Origin: Pseudomonas nitroreducens
Lineage (GTDB): Bacteria; Pseudomonadota; Gammaproteobacteria; Pseudomonadales; Pseudomonadaceae
Direction of reading: 5' to 3'
DNA length: 64,000 bases
Assembly: GCF_024170165.1 (NCBI RefSeq)
Contig: NZ_JALJXP010000013.1
Location: 1 to 64,000 of the forward strand
Under the pieces are notes generated by a model. That model ran no database searches and was not told the DNA's origin. It saw only the letters and a program-made list of their open reading frames with translations. Shown piece by piece: positions 34,126 through 43,436 of this stretch (position 1 is the stretch's first letter; each line of letters opens with the position of its first letter). The translations under genes were made by a program, and so were the position numbers.

Positions 34126-35919
34126 TCAGAAGGACCAGGTCAGGTTGAAGCCGCCGGTGGTGTTGGCGGTGTCGAAGCCGCTGGGCTTACTGATCGGCTG
34201 GCCGACGAAGACGTCGTAGGACACGCCGCGATAGCCGCCGCGCAGGCCCAGCACGTAGCCGGCGAGGTGGGTGCCGATCAGGTACTTGCTCGATTGCCCG
34301 CCGACTTCGCCGTAGTCGACGCCGACGTAGGCTTCCTGGCCGGTCTGGCCCAGCGCCAGGCCGAGGTCGTTGCGGGTCAGCCAGCCACGGTCGGCGGAGA
34401 GAATCTGCTCGCCGTCGAAGCCGCGCACGCTGTAGCGGCCGCCGATGGTGAAGCGGTCCTGGGGCACCAGCGGCGTGCGGTTCCATTGCGCGCGCCAGGA
34501 GCTGCTGTAGCGCAGGCGCTGGTCACCCAGGGCGAAGGGCACGCTGAGCTGGGCTTCGGCGGTGATGATCTTGGAGCGCGAGGTGCCTTCGTCGAAGGGT
34601 TCTTCCGGTGCCGCCATGGCGTTGCCGGCGCCGGTGCCGCGGCGGTAGCCGGTGCTCAGGTAGAGGGTGGAGGCGCCGATGTATTCGGTATGGGTGAGGC
34701 CGAACGACCAGCCGGCCATGCGCCGGCGCTGGATCTCGATCTCGGTGTCGTCGATCCAGTTCTTCGAGCGCCGGGTCCAGCCGCCGAGGCTGGCGGTGGT
34801 CTTGCGCACGGCGTCGCGGTAGAGCATGCGGGTGAGGGTGATCTCGTCGTTCTTGCTCTCGCCGCTGTAGCTGTAGTCCTGGTTCGCCCCGGAGATGGTC
34901 TGGTGGTAGTCGTACTCGCTGGAGGTTACCCCCAGCAGCCAGTAACCGAAGGGCACCGAGTAGTGCAGGGTGTGCCCGCGCGAGCCACGGTCGCCGGAGT
35001 CGCCGCCGCCCAGGTCGTGGTTGTAGCTGAAGTAGAAGAGGTCGCTGAGGGTCAGGAAGTTGTCGAAGGACACCGAGGTGGTGCCCAGGTACTTGCCGGT
35101 CTCGTCGGTGCCTGAGTCGTCCACCGAGAGGCTGAAGCGGATCGGGAATTTCTGCCGCCAGGCGATCACCAGGTCGCTCTCGCCGGGCTGCGCGCCGGCG
35201 CCTTCGGCGGCGGTGATCTGGATATCGGCATCGGCGGTGGGCACCCGCTTGAAGTTCTCCAGCGCCTGTTCGATGTCGCGCAGGTTGAGCAGGTCGCCGG
35301 GCTTGGCCGGGACGGTGTTCCACGCATTGGCGCGGTGTGAGGTGCCTTCGGCGAAGCGGATGGAACGGATGCGCCCGGGCACCAGGGTCAGCTCCAGGGT
35401 GCCGCTTTTCAGGTCCTGTGGCTGCGCCAGCACGCGGGAGGTGACGAAGCCGCGCTCGATGATCGCGTTCTGGATGCGCTTCATCGTCAGGTTGATGCCA
35501 TTGACGCCCAGGCACTGGCCGGTGGCCGGGTCATCCTTCGGATCGGCGGCGCGCAGCGCCCACTGGAAGCGCTCGGCCGCATCGCCGACCAGGGTGATCT
35601 GGCGGATGGCGAAGCAGGGCGCTTCGTCCTTCGCCAGCCGGTTGGCGTCCAGTCCGCTGGGCGGCAGCTTCAGGCGCACGTCGGGCGAGGGTTCCAGCTG
35701 ATCGCGCAGGGCGCGGTCGCGTTCCTGTTGCTGCAGCAGTTGCTGGGCGGGCAGCGGGTCGGCGGCGAGGGCCACGCTAGTGCAGGCTGCCATCGCGAAA
35801 GGAGCCAGGATGGCCAGGTGCAGCGCCTTGCGAAGGGGGAGATCGGTGCCCATCCATGGGGCTCGTGGAGCAGGGCCGGCATCTACCGGCAGCTCTCTAC
35901 GACAGGAGAGAAGAGCCAT
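34126..35919 (-). CDS. TpsB outer-membrane translocator (ShlB/FhaC/HecB family)
   Basis: 597 residues. Signal region (HLAILAPFAMAACTSVALAA), an N-terminal helix rich in Gln (QQLLQQQERDRAL), two POTRA domains (about 95-250), then a 16-strand barrel with the conserved FTIGGRYSVRGFDGE loop motif (VRGF) and a final NLTWSF. It exports its TpsA partner across the outer membrane. Start set at the ATG with AAGGA six bases upstream; a second in-frame ATG at 35853 has a poorer site but a more compact signal peptide. First gene of the acyltransferase-TpsA series. Confidence 0.93.
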   Translation of the reverse strand: MALLSCRRELPVDAGPAPRAPWMGTDLPLRKALHLAILAPFAMAACTSVALAADPLPAQQLLQQQERDRALRDQLEPSPDVRLKLPPSGLDANRLAKDEAPCFAIRQITLVGDAAERFQWALRAADPKDDPATGQCLGVNGINLTMKRIQNAIIERGFVTSRVLAQPQDLKSGTLELTLVPGRIRSIRFAEGTSHRANAWNTVPAKPGDLLNLRDIEQALENFKRVPTADADIQITAAEGAGAQPGESDLVIAWRQKFPIRFSLSVDDSGTDETGKYLGTTSVSFDNFLTLSDLFYFSYNHDLGGGDSGDRGSRGHTLHYSVPFGYWLLGVTSSEYDYHQTISGANQDYSYSGESKNDEITLTRMLYRDAVRKTTASLGGWTRRSKNWIDDTEIEIQRRRMAGWSFGLTHTEYIGASTLYLSTGYRRGTGAGNAMAAPEEPFDEGTSRSKIITAEAQLSVPFALGDQRLRYSSSWRAQWNRTPLVPQDRFTIGGRYSVRGFDGEQILSADRGWLTRNDLGLALGQTGQEAYVGVDYGEVGGQSSKYLIGTHLAGYVLGLRGGYRGVSYDVFVGQPISKPSGFDTANTTGGFNLTWSF

Positions 35920-36243
35920 TTCGCGTCCTTGTGAAATATCTTGCAAAAACTCGTCGAATTATGACGACCGGTCCTGAATCTGACCGTGAATCCGTTCTAA
36001 TCGCTGTAAATCCGTTGATACACCGGTGTCCGATGTGTAACGCGGATATGACAGTTCCGACGGTTCGAGATGAAGGACGGAAAATTTGTTCCGAATTTTT
36101 ACCAAGGGCTGACGAACGGTCTGATATGCCATTGCGGTGATATCAGTTTGTTTTTGCCGGGGCGGGGCCGGCCGGGTGGGCACAGGCCCCCTCGCTCCTG
36201 CAGTGGAATGCCGAGCTCACTCCTGCGCAGAGACCTGTGCCAA
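35920..36243. promoter_or_regulatory. AT-rich leader/promoter region of the TPS locus
   Basis: About 320 bp. Bases 35930-36160 are much more AT-rich than anything nearby, as expected for a regulated promoter or an H-NS-like target. On the minus strand CTGTCAT (36048-36054) matches one half of a Pho box; the second half 11 bp away is poor. No gene is seen. Confidence 0.4.
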
Positions 36244-36276
36244 CCAGAAAGGCCCGCACCAAGCGGGCCTTTCTGG
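36244..36276 (-). terminator. Strong hairpin terminator after phnX
   Basis: CCAGAAAGGCCCGC and GCGGGCCTTTCTGG form a perfect 14-bp stem with an ACCAA loop, 15 bp beyond the phnX stop codon. The T-containing distal arm suits Rho-independent termination and also shields the TPS promoter region from read-through. Confidence 0.8.
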
Positions 36277-36290
36277 ATGAACATCAGGCG

Positions 36291-37118
36291 TCAGCTGCCC
36301 TGCGGCATCTCCCCCCGCGCCAGGCGCGCATTGATATCGGCAATCACCGCTGGCAGTTCGGCGATGGTGTCGATCAGGTAATGCGGGCGCGAGCCTTCGA
36401 ACATCTGGCCGATGCGGCGGCGCTCCTGGTCCAGCTTCTCCGCCGGCAGCGCCTTGTATTGCTCGTAGGTCAGGCCCAGGGCGTTGCCCGAGCAGGTCAG
36501 CGCCACGGTCCACATCCCGGCGCTGCGCCCTTCGAGGATGCCCGGCCAGGTGTCGTCGACCTTCACGCAGGCCGCCACGTCGTTGATGCCCAGGGCAATC
36601 ACGTTGGCCAGTGCCTGAGCCGGGTGCGGACGGCCATTGGGGACTTCATCGGTAGCAACGACATGGTCGGCGACGTAGCCGTTGGTCTTCGCCAGGGCTA
36701 CGACCTTCTCCATCACCACCGCCGGGTAGCCGGAGCAGGAGCCGATCTTCAGACCGCCCTGGCGCAGCGCAGCGATGGCATCCAGCGCGCCGGGGATCAG
36801 CGCCGAGTGCTCGGCGATCTTCTCGATCTGCAGCGGCATGAAGCGCTCGTAGATGGCAGTGACGTCGTTATCGGTGGGCAGGTGGCCGAAGGCGGCGCGG
36901 TAGCGTTCGCCGATGGCCGGGATGTCGCACAGGGTGCGGATGTGGTCCCACTTGCCCATGCCCATCGGGCCGCGGGCTTCTTCCAGGCTGACCTGCACGC
37001 CGAACTCGGCGAAGGCCTCGACGAAGATCTGGGTCGGCGCGAAGGAGCCGAAGTCGACCACGGTGCCGGCCCAGTCGAGGATGGCGGCTTGCAGTTGCTG
37101 GGGTTGCTGGTAGTGCAT
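36291..37118 (-). CDS. phnX: Phosphonoacetaldehyde hydrolase (phosphonatase)
   Basis: 275 residues of the HAD superfamily, hydrolysing phosphonoacetaldehyde to acetaldehyde and phosphate. The nucleophile motif is LDWAGT (Asp15) and the Schiff-base lysine is Lys56 in [12 protein letters not shown], both diagnostic for Phn[10 protein letters not shown] and [10 protein letters not shown] give the remaining HAD motifs. The neighbours, a phosphonate-type ABC transporter, Fe-dehydrogenase and LysR regulator, agree. No PhnW transaminase gene is present, so the source of the aldehyde is not fully explained by this window. Confidence 0.95.
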   Translation of the reverse strand: MHYQQPQQLQAAILDWAGTVVDFGSFAPTQIFVEAFAEFGVQVSLEEARGPMGMGKWDHIRTLCDIPAIGERYRAAFGHLPTDNDVTAIYERFMPLQIEKIAEHSALIPGALDAIAALRQGGLKIGSCSGYPAVVMEKVVALAKTNGYVADHVVATDEVPNGRPHPAQALANVIALGINDVAACVKVDDTWPGILEGRSAGMWTVALTCSGNALGLTYEQYKALPAEKLDQERRRIGQMFEGSRPHYLIDTIAELPAVIADINARLARGEMPQGS

Positions 37119-37211
37119 GGTGATGCTCCTGTGAGGGGATTCTTGAGGCTGAGTGCGGCCCGCCCGGCGTCGTGGCGGGCTCGCGGTGTCAGGGTTTATT
37201 CGGGGTGAGGG

Positions 37212-38072
37212 TCAGGCCGTGGAGTCGAACAGCTCGGCGATGATCGGCCGCTTGCGGCGGATGCCCAGGCAGCACAGGTAGTAGCTGATGTGGAACGGGT
37301 CCTCGGCGAAGGCGATGGAGCGCGTGCCCGGCCGGTCGGCGTATTCCACCGCCGAGACGAAGCCCACGCCGATGCCGTGCACCACCGCATGGACGATGGC
37401 CTCGCGGCTGTTCAGCTGCATCGCGCAGTCCAGTTCCACGCCGTGCCGGCGACAGCCTTCCTCCACCAGTTGGCGGGTACGCGAGGCCGGCTCGCGCAGC
37501 ACCACACGCTCCCTGGCGATCTCCTGCACGCTGACCGAGTCCTGCCGTGCCCAGGGGTGGTCGTCGCGCACCACCGCGAGAATCGGGCAGGTGCGATAAA
37601 GCTGCGTGCTCAGGCGCTGGTCGAATTCGGAGAGGGCGAGGATCGCCACGTCGATGTCGAAGTTGTACAGCCGCTCCAGGGTTCCGGCCTCGCTGGTGAA
37701 GGAGGTCTCCAGCTCGATATCCGGATACCGCTGCATCAGCGAGTAGGTCAGGCTCATGGCAATCGGTGGCGACACCGCGCCGAGGCGCAGCATGCCCTGC
37801 TTGCGCTGCTGGAAGCTCTGCAGCAGTTGCAAGGCTTCGTCCTCCTGGCCGAACAGGCCCTGGGTGATCGCGTAGAGCTGCTGCCCGGCCGGGCTCAGTT
37901 CGATGAACCGGCCGCGACGGTGGAACAGCTCTACCGAAAAGCGCTTCTCCAGGCCGCTGACCTGCTCGCTGATGGTCGGCTGGCCGACGCTCAGCAGCGC
38001 CGCGGCCTGGGTGAAGCTGCCGGTGCGGGCCACGGCATGAAAGGAGCGCAACCACTTGTGGTACTGGTACAT
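37212..38072 (-). CDS. LysR-type regulator of the phosphonate cluster
   Basis: 286 residues with an N-terminal winged helix (about 1-60; FHAVARTGSFTQAAALLSVG and QPTISEQVSGLEKRFSVELF) and a LysR effector domain. It resembles the LysR group linked with 2-aminoethylphosphonate catabolism. It lies between phnX and the permease gene and in the same direction, so it may be co-transcribed with what it regulates. A second LysR gene of similar type stands at the other end of the cluster. Confidence 0.85.
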   Translation of the reverse strand: MYQYHKWLRSFHAVARTGSFTQAAALLSVGQPTISEQVSGLEKRFSVELFHRRGRFIELSPAGQQLYAITQGLFGQEDEALQLLQSFQQRKQGMLRLGAVSPPIAMSLTYSLMQRYPDIELETSFTSEAGTLERLYNFDIDVAILALSEFDQRLSTQLYRTCPILAVVRDDHPWARQDSVSVQEIARERVVLREPASRTRQLVEEGCRRHGVELDCAMQLNSREAIVHAVVHGIGVGFVSAVEYADRPGTRSIAFAEDPFHISYYLCCLGIRRKRPIIAELFDSTA

Positions 38073-38128
38073 GGCTTCTCTTTTTATCGGGGGCGTCTGG
38101 CATCAGGGCTTGCCGCATGGCCTTGCCC

Positions 38129-39424
38129 TCAGCGCCGGACGAAAGCGGCGACCACCGCGCTGCACACGCAGGCCGTGGTGACCACGATGAAGATCAGTGA
38201 AGTATTGCCGGTCGTATCCAGCATGCGACCGATCAGGGGTTCGGCCAGACCCGCAAAGAGGTAGGAGGAGAAGTTCATGATCCCGGTGGCGGTGCCGGCG
38301 CGACGGGCGCCGACCAGGTCCGGGCAGAGCGCCCAGAAGCTCGACGCCGGGCCGTAGACGAAGAAGCCGCAGAGGAACAGCGCAAGCAGGCCGACGCCGC
38401 TGTGGGCCGGCAGGCTCCACATCCACAGGCTGGTGAGGGCGCCCAGCACCATGTAGAGCATGATCGCGCGGTAGCGCTTGCTGCCGAACAGGCGGTCGGA
38501 GACCCAGCCGTTGCTCAGCGCGCCCACGGCCATGCCGACCGGCAGGGCGATGGTGATCCACTTCGGGTCGATGAAGCTCTGGCCCTTCTGCCAGTCGGCG
38601 CCGAGGAAGTGCACCGGCACCCAGACGATCAGCCCGTAGCGCGCGGCGTTCTGGAAGCCCAGCGACAGCGCCGCCACCAGCAGGCGCGGGTTCTTCAGCA
38701 CGGCGAGGTAGCGTTGCGTCGAGGTTTCTTCCTCGCCGTGGGCGGCTTCGCTGGCGCGGTCCTCGGCGTTGGCCACGCCTGTGTCGGCGAGCGGTTCGAA
38801 GCCCATGTCCTGCGGTCGCTCGCGGGCCACCAGGTAGAACACGATGCCGCCGGCGAGCATCAGCAGCACCGGCAGGCGGAAGATCCAGCGCCACTCCAGG
38901 TGCATCACGTCGATGACTATCACCGAGGTGACGTAGGACAGCACCGACGCGCAGCCGGCTGCGAACACGTAGAAGCCGTAGACCTTGCCGCGCTCGGCGG
39001 CGCTCCACCAGTTCGACAGCAGGCGGCTGCCCGGTGCCCAGCCCAGCGCCTGGAAGTAGCCGTTGATGCCCCAGGGCAGGATCAGGCTGCCGAAGCCGCC
39101 GGCAAAACTGGTGACCCAGTTGGCCGCGCAGGACAGCGCCGCACCGAGGCTCATGATGCGCCGGCCGCCGAACTTGTCGGCGAGGTTGCCGTTGATGGCC
39201 TGGCCGATGGCGTACATCCACAGCATGGCGCTGGAGGCCCAGCCGAGGGTTTCCTTGCTCAGGCCGAACTCGGCCTGGATGCCGGGGATGGCGAAGCCGA
39301 AGGTCTGGCGGCCGGTGTAGAAGAACAGGTAGCAGAACATCGCGGCCAGCAGCATGCGCCACTGGGCGAGGCGAAACGGGGTGACGGCGGAGACGGGGCC
39401 AGACAGGGTTTGTGCACGGTTCAT
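38129..39424 (-). CDS. MFS permease of the organophosphate (OPA/GlpT-like) type
   Basis: 431 residues with about twelve membrane helices. The N-terminal segment FCYLFFYTGRQTFGFAIPGI and the loop GNLADKFGGRRIMSLGA are typical for the organic phosphate:phosphate antiporter group (GlpT, UhpT). Placed among phosphonate genes, it probably carries a phosphonate or its breakdown product across the inner membrane, in addition to the ABC system. A ribosome site AGGAAAA precedes the chosen ATG. Substrate is inferred from context only. Confidence 0.82.
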   Translation of the reverse strand: MNRAQTLSGPVSAVTPFRLAQWRMLLAAMFCYLFFYTGRQTFGFAIPGIQAEFGLSKETLGWASSAMLWMYAIGQAINGNLADKFGGRRIMSLGAALSCAANWVTSFAGGFGSLILPWGINGYFQALGWAPGSRLLSNWWSAAERGKVYGFYVFAAGCASVLSYVTSVIVIDVMHLEWRWIFRLPVLLMLAGGIVFYLVARERPQDMGFEPLADTGVANAEDRASEAAHGEEETSTQRYLAVLKNPRLLVAALSLGFQNAARYGLIVWVPVHFLGADWQKGQSFIDPKWITIALPVGMAVGALSNGWVSDRLFGSKRYRAIMLYMVLGALTSLWMWSLPAHSGVGLLALFLCGFFVYGPASSFWALCPDLVGARRAGTATGIMNFSSYLFAGLAEPLIGRMLDTTGNTSLIFIVVTTACVCSAVVAAFVRR

Positions 39425-39535
39425 GGTGGTTTTCCTTCTTGTTCGCTCGCGCCGGCGCAAGGCTCGGCGTGTCGGCACTCTTATTCGGTGCAACAGGAAA
39501 AGGCGGCCGCCAGGGCCGCCCGGTGAGGAGCGGCG

Positions 39536-40624
39536 TCAGGCGGCCTGCGAGCCGATGAAGTTGCGGCCGCGGGCACCCTGCATGGCGAAGTCGATCATCG
39601 CTTCGGCTTCGGCGGCCGTCACGCCGTAGTCGCCGAACTCGGTCTTGACCCCGAGACGATGGAGGAATTCACGCAGGCGCTTCTGCGCGCCGGCCAGGTC
39701 GCTGCCGAACACCCGTTGCAGGGTGCGGTCGCGATCGGCGTCGCGGCCCCAGGCCAGGCCCAGGACCAGCGGCAGGGTGAAGGAGCAGGCGATGCCGTGG
39801 GGCAGGCCGTGGCGCAGGGTCATCTCATAGGAGATGGAGTGGGCGAGCGCGGTCTTGGTGTTGGAGAAGGCCATGCCGGCCTTCAGCGCGGCCAGAGCCA
39901 TGCGCGAGCGCAGTTCGCGGTTGGCCAGGTCCTGCTGCAGGCGCGGCAGGCAGTCGAGGATGTCCTCGATGGCGGAGAGGGCGAAGGTGTCGGAGATCGG
40001 GTTGGCGTTGTGGTTCCAGATCGATTCCAGCGCGTGGGACAGCGCGTCCAGCCCGGTGGAAACCGTCACTCCGGCGGGCACGCTGAGCATCAGGTCCGGG
40101 TCGATCAGCGCGACCTTCGGCCAGGTGCAGTCCAGGTGCAGGGAGTACTTCTTCTGCTGTTGCGCGTCCCAGATGGTCGCCCAGGGCGTGACTTCGCTGC
40201 CGGTGCCGGCGGTGGTCGGCGCGGCGATCAGCGTCTTGCTGTGCGCCGGGGTGAAGGGCTTGCCGGCGGCCAGCAGGTCGAGCAGTTCGTTGAAATGGCC
40301 GGACTCGGTGCCGACGATCAGCGCCTTGGCGGTGTCGATGGCGCTGCCGCCGCCGAGGGCGAAGACGGTGCTGCAGTCGGCTGCTTCGCGCCAGAAGCGC
40401 TCGTGTACATCGCGCAGCCAGGCCACGTCGGGGTTGGGTTGCACGTCGTCGATGACGTAGGCGAGGCGTTCGCCGAGCAGGCTGCGGACGCGGTCGATCA
40501 GCCCCAGTTGCGCGGCTTCGGGGAAGGTCACCAGGGCGACCTTGCCTTCGCACAGGTCGGCGATGCGGTCCAGGCTGCCGCCGCCGAAAACGGTGGCGAC
40601 CGGATTGTGGAATCGGGCAGGCAT
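39536..40624 (-). CDS. Iron-containing alcohol dehydrogenase of phosphonate clusters
   Basis: 362 residues, group III Fe-dependent alcohol dehydrogenase. The nucleotide motif GGGSAIDTAK and the metal-binding region DALSHALESIWNHNANP with HSISYEMTLRHGLPHGIA are complete. The sequence and setting match the dehydrogenase repeatedly found beside phosphonate genes; it may interconvert phosphonoacetaldehyde and 2-hydroxyethylphosphonate. The reaction is not established by sequence. Start chosen before PARFHNP, where similarity begins. Confidence 0.85.
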   Translation of the reverse strand: MPARFHNPVATVFGGGSLDRIADLCEGKVALVTFPEAAQLGLIDRVRSLLGERLAYVIDDVQPNPDVAWLRDVHERFWREAADCSTVFALGGGSAIDTAKALIVGTESGHFNELLDLLAAGKPFTPAHSKTLIAAPTTAGTGSEVTPWATIWDAQQQKKYSLHLDCTWPKVALIDPDLMLSVPAGVTVSTGLDALSHALESIWNHNANPISDTFALSAIEDILDCLPRLQQDLANRELRSRMALAALKAGMAFSNTKTALAHSISYEMTLRHGLPHGIACSFTLPLVLGLAWGRDADRDRTLQRVFGSDLAGAQKRLREFLHRLGVKTEFGDYGVTAAEAEAMIDFAMQGARGRNFIGSQAA

Positions 40625-40840
40625 GGGCAGTTCCTTGTTGTTGTTTGAACGTGCGGCCATGCTCGGGGCCTCGTCGGTTTCGTTCCAATCGATTGATCGC
40701 AGGTGGGCATCGGCCAGACCGATAACGGCAGGTGCGGGCATCTTGGGCAAACTCCGGGCGTGCGCCTGCCCGGCGCGCGCCCGGAAGGCGCACGCGGCAG
40801 GAGGTTGGGGCGGAAGGGAAGAGGGTGGGGGCCAGGGCGG

Positions 40841-41659
40841 TCAGTGCCGCCCGTTACCCTGGATGGCGTGGCGCAGGCGGTTGGACAGCAGGTCGGCGAG
40901 CACCACCATGACGGTGATGACGACGATGCAGGTGGCGGTCTCCTGGTACTTGAACAGCTTCAGGCTGCTGACCAGCTCGAAGCCCAGGCCGCCGGCACCG
41001 ACCATGCCGAGCACGGTGGCCGAGCGCAGGTTGACCTCGAAGCGGTAGAGCACCACGGCGATCCACGCGGTGATCACCTGCGGCAGCACGCCGAAGACGA
41101 TTACCTGCAACGGCCGCGCACCGGTAGCCTGCAACGCCTCGATGGGGCCCTGGTCGATCTCCTCGATGCTCTCGGCGAAGAACTTGCCGAGCATGCCCAC
41201 GCCGTGCAGCGCCAGGGCCAGCACGCCGGGGAAGGGGCCCAGGCCCACGGCGGAAACGAACACCAGGGCCAGGATCAGTTCGTTGATGCTGCGGATGACG
41301 TTGAGCAGCTGGCGCGTGGCGAGGTACAGCCAGCGGTTGCCGTGCAGATTACGCGCGGCGAGAAAGCCCAGCGGCACGGCCAGCACGATGCCCAGCAGGG
41401 TGCCCCAGAGGGCGATCTGCAGGGTCTCCAGCGCCGGGCCCCAGAGGCTCGGCAGGATGCTCAGGTCCGGCGGCAGCGAGCGGCTGAGGAAGTCGCCGAT
41501 CTGCGGCAGGCCGCTGGCCAGTTCGCTCCAGCTCAACTGCGCGCCCTCGGCGCTCCAGTGCAGCAGGTAGAGCACCGCCAGCACGGCGGCGCCGGTGGTC
41601 AGCCAGCCGCGCCTGGTTTGCGGGGTTTCGACCATCCACTGGTGGCTGCGCAGGTTCAT
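40841..41659 (-). CDS. phnE: Phosphonate ABC transporter permease
   Basis: 272 residues with about six membrane helices and the EAA-loop region IEALQATGARPLQVIVFGVLP that contacts the ATPase. It forms the inner-membrane channel of a PhnCDE-type importer. The start overlaps the phnC stop in an ATGA, so expression is coupled. Similar to the PhnE family along its length, but a role with a related anion (phosphite, hypophosphite) cannot be excluded. Confidence 0.88.
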   Translation of the reverse strand: MNLRSHQWMVETPQTRRGWLTTGAAVLAVLYLLHWSAEGAQLSWSELASGLPQIGDFLSRSLPPDLSILPSLWGPALETLQIALWGTLLGIVLAVPLGFLAARNLHGNRWLYLATRQLLNVIRSINELILALVFVSAVGLGPFPGVLALALHGVGMLGKFFAESIEEIDQGPIEALQATGARPLQVIVFGVLPQVITAWIAVVLYRFEVNLRSATVLGMVGAGGLGFELVSSLKLFKYQETATCIVVITVMVVLADLLSNRLRHAIQGNGRH

Positions 41660-42456
41660 GCTCCGGCTCCTGTTTCGCTGGCGTAGACCGCGCGGGCGGC
41701 TGCCTGGTAGGCGGTTGCCTCGCTGTTCGGGCGTTGCTGGTAAATGCGCTGCAGGGCAGCGTCATCCAGTTGCTCGCGACTGCCGTCGAACACCAGGCGG
41801 CCGTTGGCCAGGCCAACGATGCGGTCGCCGAATTCCCGCGCCAGGTCCACCTGGTGCAGGTTGCACACCACGGTGATGCCCAGCTTGCGGGTGGCTTCGC
41901 GCAGGTAGTGCATGACCAGCTGCGCGGTCTTCGGATCGAGGCTGGCCACCGGTTCGTCGGCGAGGATCACCTGCGGCCGCTGGGCCAGCGCGCGGGCGAT
42001 GCCCACGCGCTGCATCTGCCCGCCGGAGAGCGAATCGGTGCGCGCTTCCGCCTTGTGTTCCAGCTCCACCCGGCGCAGGCATTCGCGGGCCAGGGCGACG
42101 TCCTCGCGGCTGAACAGTTGCAGTACCGAGGCAAGGGTACCGACGCAGCCCAGGCGTCCGGTGAGCACGTTCTTCAGCACCGACAGGCGCGGCACCACGT
42201 TGTGGTGCTGGAAGATCATCGCCACCCGCCGACGCAGTTCGCGGGTATCGCGCGCCTGCATGGCGTTGACGCCGGCCACCTGCAGTTCGCCACCGTCCGC
42301 CTGTGCCAGGCGGTTCATGCAGCGCAGCAGGGTGGACTTGCCGGCGCCGGACTGACCGAGGATCACCACGAACTCGCCGGGCTCGATGCGCAGGTCGATC
42401 CCGCGCAGCACCGGGTTGTCGCCGTAGCCCTTGGTCAGTTGGGCGACACGGATCAT
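41656..42456 (-). CDS. phnC: Phosphonate ABC transporter ATP-binding protein
   Basis: 266 residues. Walker A GQSGAGKS, Q-loop FQHHNVV, signature LSGGQMQR, Walker B VILADEP and the switch histidine in CNLHQVD are all intact. The insert LTGRLGCVGTLASVLQLF is typical of PhnC. It powers import with PhnE and PhnD. Both ends overlap their neighbours by four bases (phnD stop, phnE start), showing a tight phnD-phnC-phnE transcript. Confidence 0.93.
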   Translation of the reverse strand: MIRVAQLTKGYGDNPVLRGIDLRIEPGEFVVILGQSGAGKSTLLRCMNRLAQADGGELQVAGVNAMQARDTRELRRRVAMIFQHHNVVPRLSVLKNVLTGRLGCVGTLASVLQLFSREDVALARECLRRVELEHKAEARTDSLSGGQMQRVGIARALAQRPQVILADEPVASLDPKTAQLVMHYLREATRKLGITVVCNLHQVDLAREFGDRIVGLANGRLVFDGSREQLDDAALQRIYQQRPNSEATAYQAAARAVYASETGAGA

Positions 42457-43325
42457 TTCAGACTCCGCAGGTCGAGATCGAGCACCTTGGCGGTGTCGCG
42501 CACGACGTTGTAGGCGGCGTCGTTGGTGGGCTGGAAGCCGTTGAGCAGGCCCTGGTCGCCCCACGGCACGTCCTTGATCGAGGCGAACGCGGCGACCAGT
42601 TTCTGCTGCAGTTCCGGGTCGAGGTTCTTGCGCCAGACCATGGGCGATTCGGGGATGTCGTCGGACTTCCACACGACCTGGATATCGTCCTGCTTGACCT
42701 GGCCCGAGCTGATTGCGCCGGCGAGGATACGGTCGGCCACGGCGGCGGCGTCCACCTTGCGGTTCGCCACGGCGAGGATGCTGGCGTCGTGGGAGCCGGA
42801 GAAGATCACCCGCGAGAACAGCGCCTTCGGGTCATGCCCGGACTGCTCCAGGCCCGCCTTGGGGAACAGGTGGCCGGAGGCGGAGCTGGGGTCGACGAAG
42901 GCGAAGGTGTGGCCCTTGAGGTCGTCGAGGCTGCGGATGCTGCTGTCCTGACGGGCGATGATCAGGCTGTGGTAGGCGCTGGTGCCGGTCTTCTTGGTCA
43001 CCGCCACGGCGAAGGCGTCGGCGCCGGCCACCTGGTGCGCCAGCACGTAGGAGAACGGCCCGAGGTAGGCGACGTCGAGCTTGCCGGCGCGCAGCGCTTC
43101 GATCACGCCGTTGTAGTCGGTGGCCACGAACGGCTTGACCGGCATGCCCAGGCGTTCCTGCAGCTGGTCGAGGACTAGCTGGCTGCTCTTGATCATGGCC
43201 TGGGAATCCTCGGAGGGGATCAGGCCGACAGTGAGGACGTCCTGCGCCTGGGCAGTGGAAGCCAGGGCGGAGGCGAAGGCGAGCGGCAGCACGGCGAAGC
43301 GGAACAGTCTGGTCAGCGAAGTCAT
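42453..43325 (-). CDS. phnD: Phosphonate ABC transporter periplasmic binding protein
   Basis: 290 residues: a signal peptide (AVLPLAFASALASTAQA) and a PhnD-type fold with VGLIPSEDSQAMIKS, VAYLGPFSYVLAH, FAFVDPSSASGHLFP and FSGSHDASI, the residues that cradle the phosphonate. First gene of the transporter transcript, divergent from the LysR gene at 43437, with a short regulatory region between. Confidence 0.92.
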   Translation of the reverse strand: MTSLTRLFRFAVLPLAFASALASTAQAQDVLTVGLIPSEDSQAMIKSSQLVLDQLQERLGMPVKPFVATDYNGVIEALRAGKLDVAYLGPFSYVLAHQVAGADAFAVAVTKKTGTSAYHSLIIARQDSSIRSLDDLKGHTFAFVDPSSASGHLFPKAGLEQSGHDPKALFSRVIFSGSHDASILAVANRKVDAAAVADRILAGAISSGQVKQDDIQVVWKSDDIPESPMVWRKNLDPELQQKLVAAFASIKDVPWGDQGLLNGFQPTNDAAYNVVRDTAKVLDLDLRSLK

Positions 43326-43367
43326 GGCGTTACCCGGAGGTTGTGTTCGGTAGCGCCAAAGCTAGGG

Positions 43368-43381
43368 CTGTCATGTGACAG
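43368..43381. promoter_or_regulatory. Palindromic operator candidate between phnD and lysR
   Basis: CTGTCATGTGACAG is a perfect 14-bp palindrome in the 111-bp gap between the divergent phnD and LysR genes. Its position suits a regulator controlling both. It also contains a CTGTCA half-site reminiscent of Pho boxes, so PhoB binding is an alternative. Confidence 0.5.
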
Positions 43382-43436
43382 TCACGCCATCAAATCAATA
43401 TGGGTTAAAGCACTAATCCATTGACAGGAGCTATGG

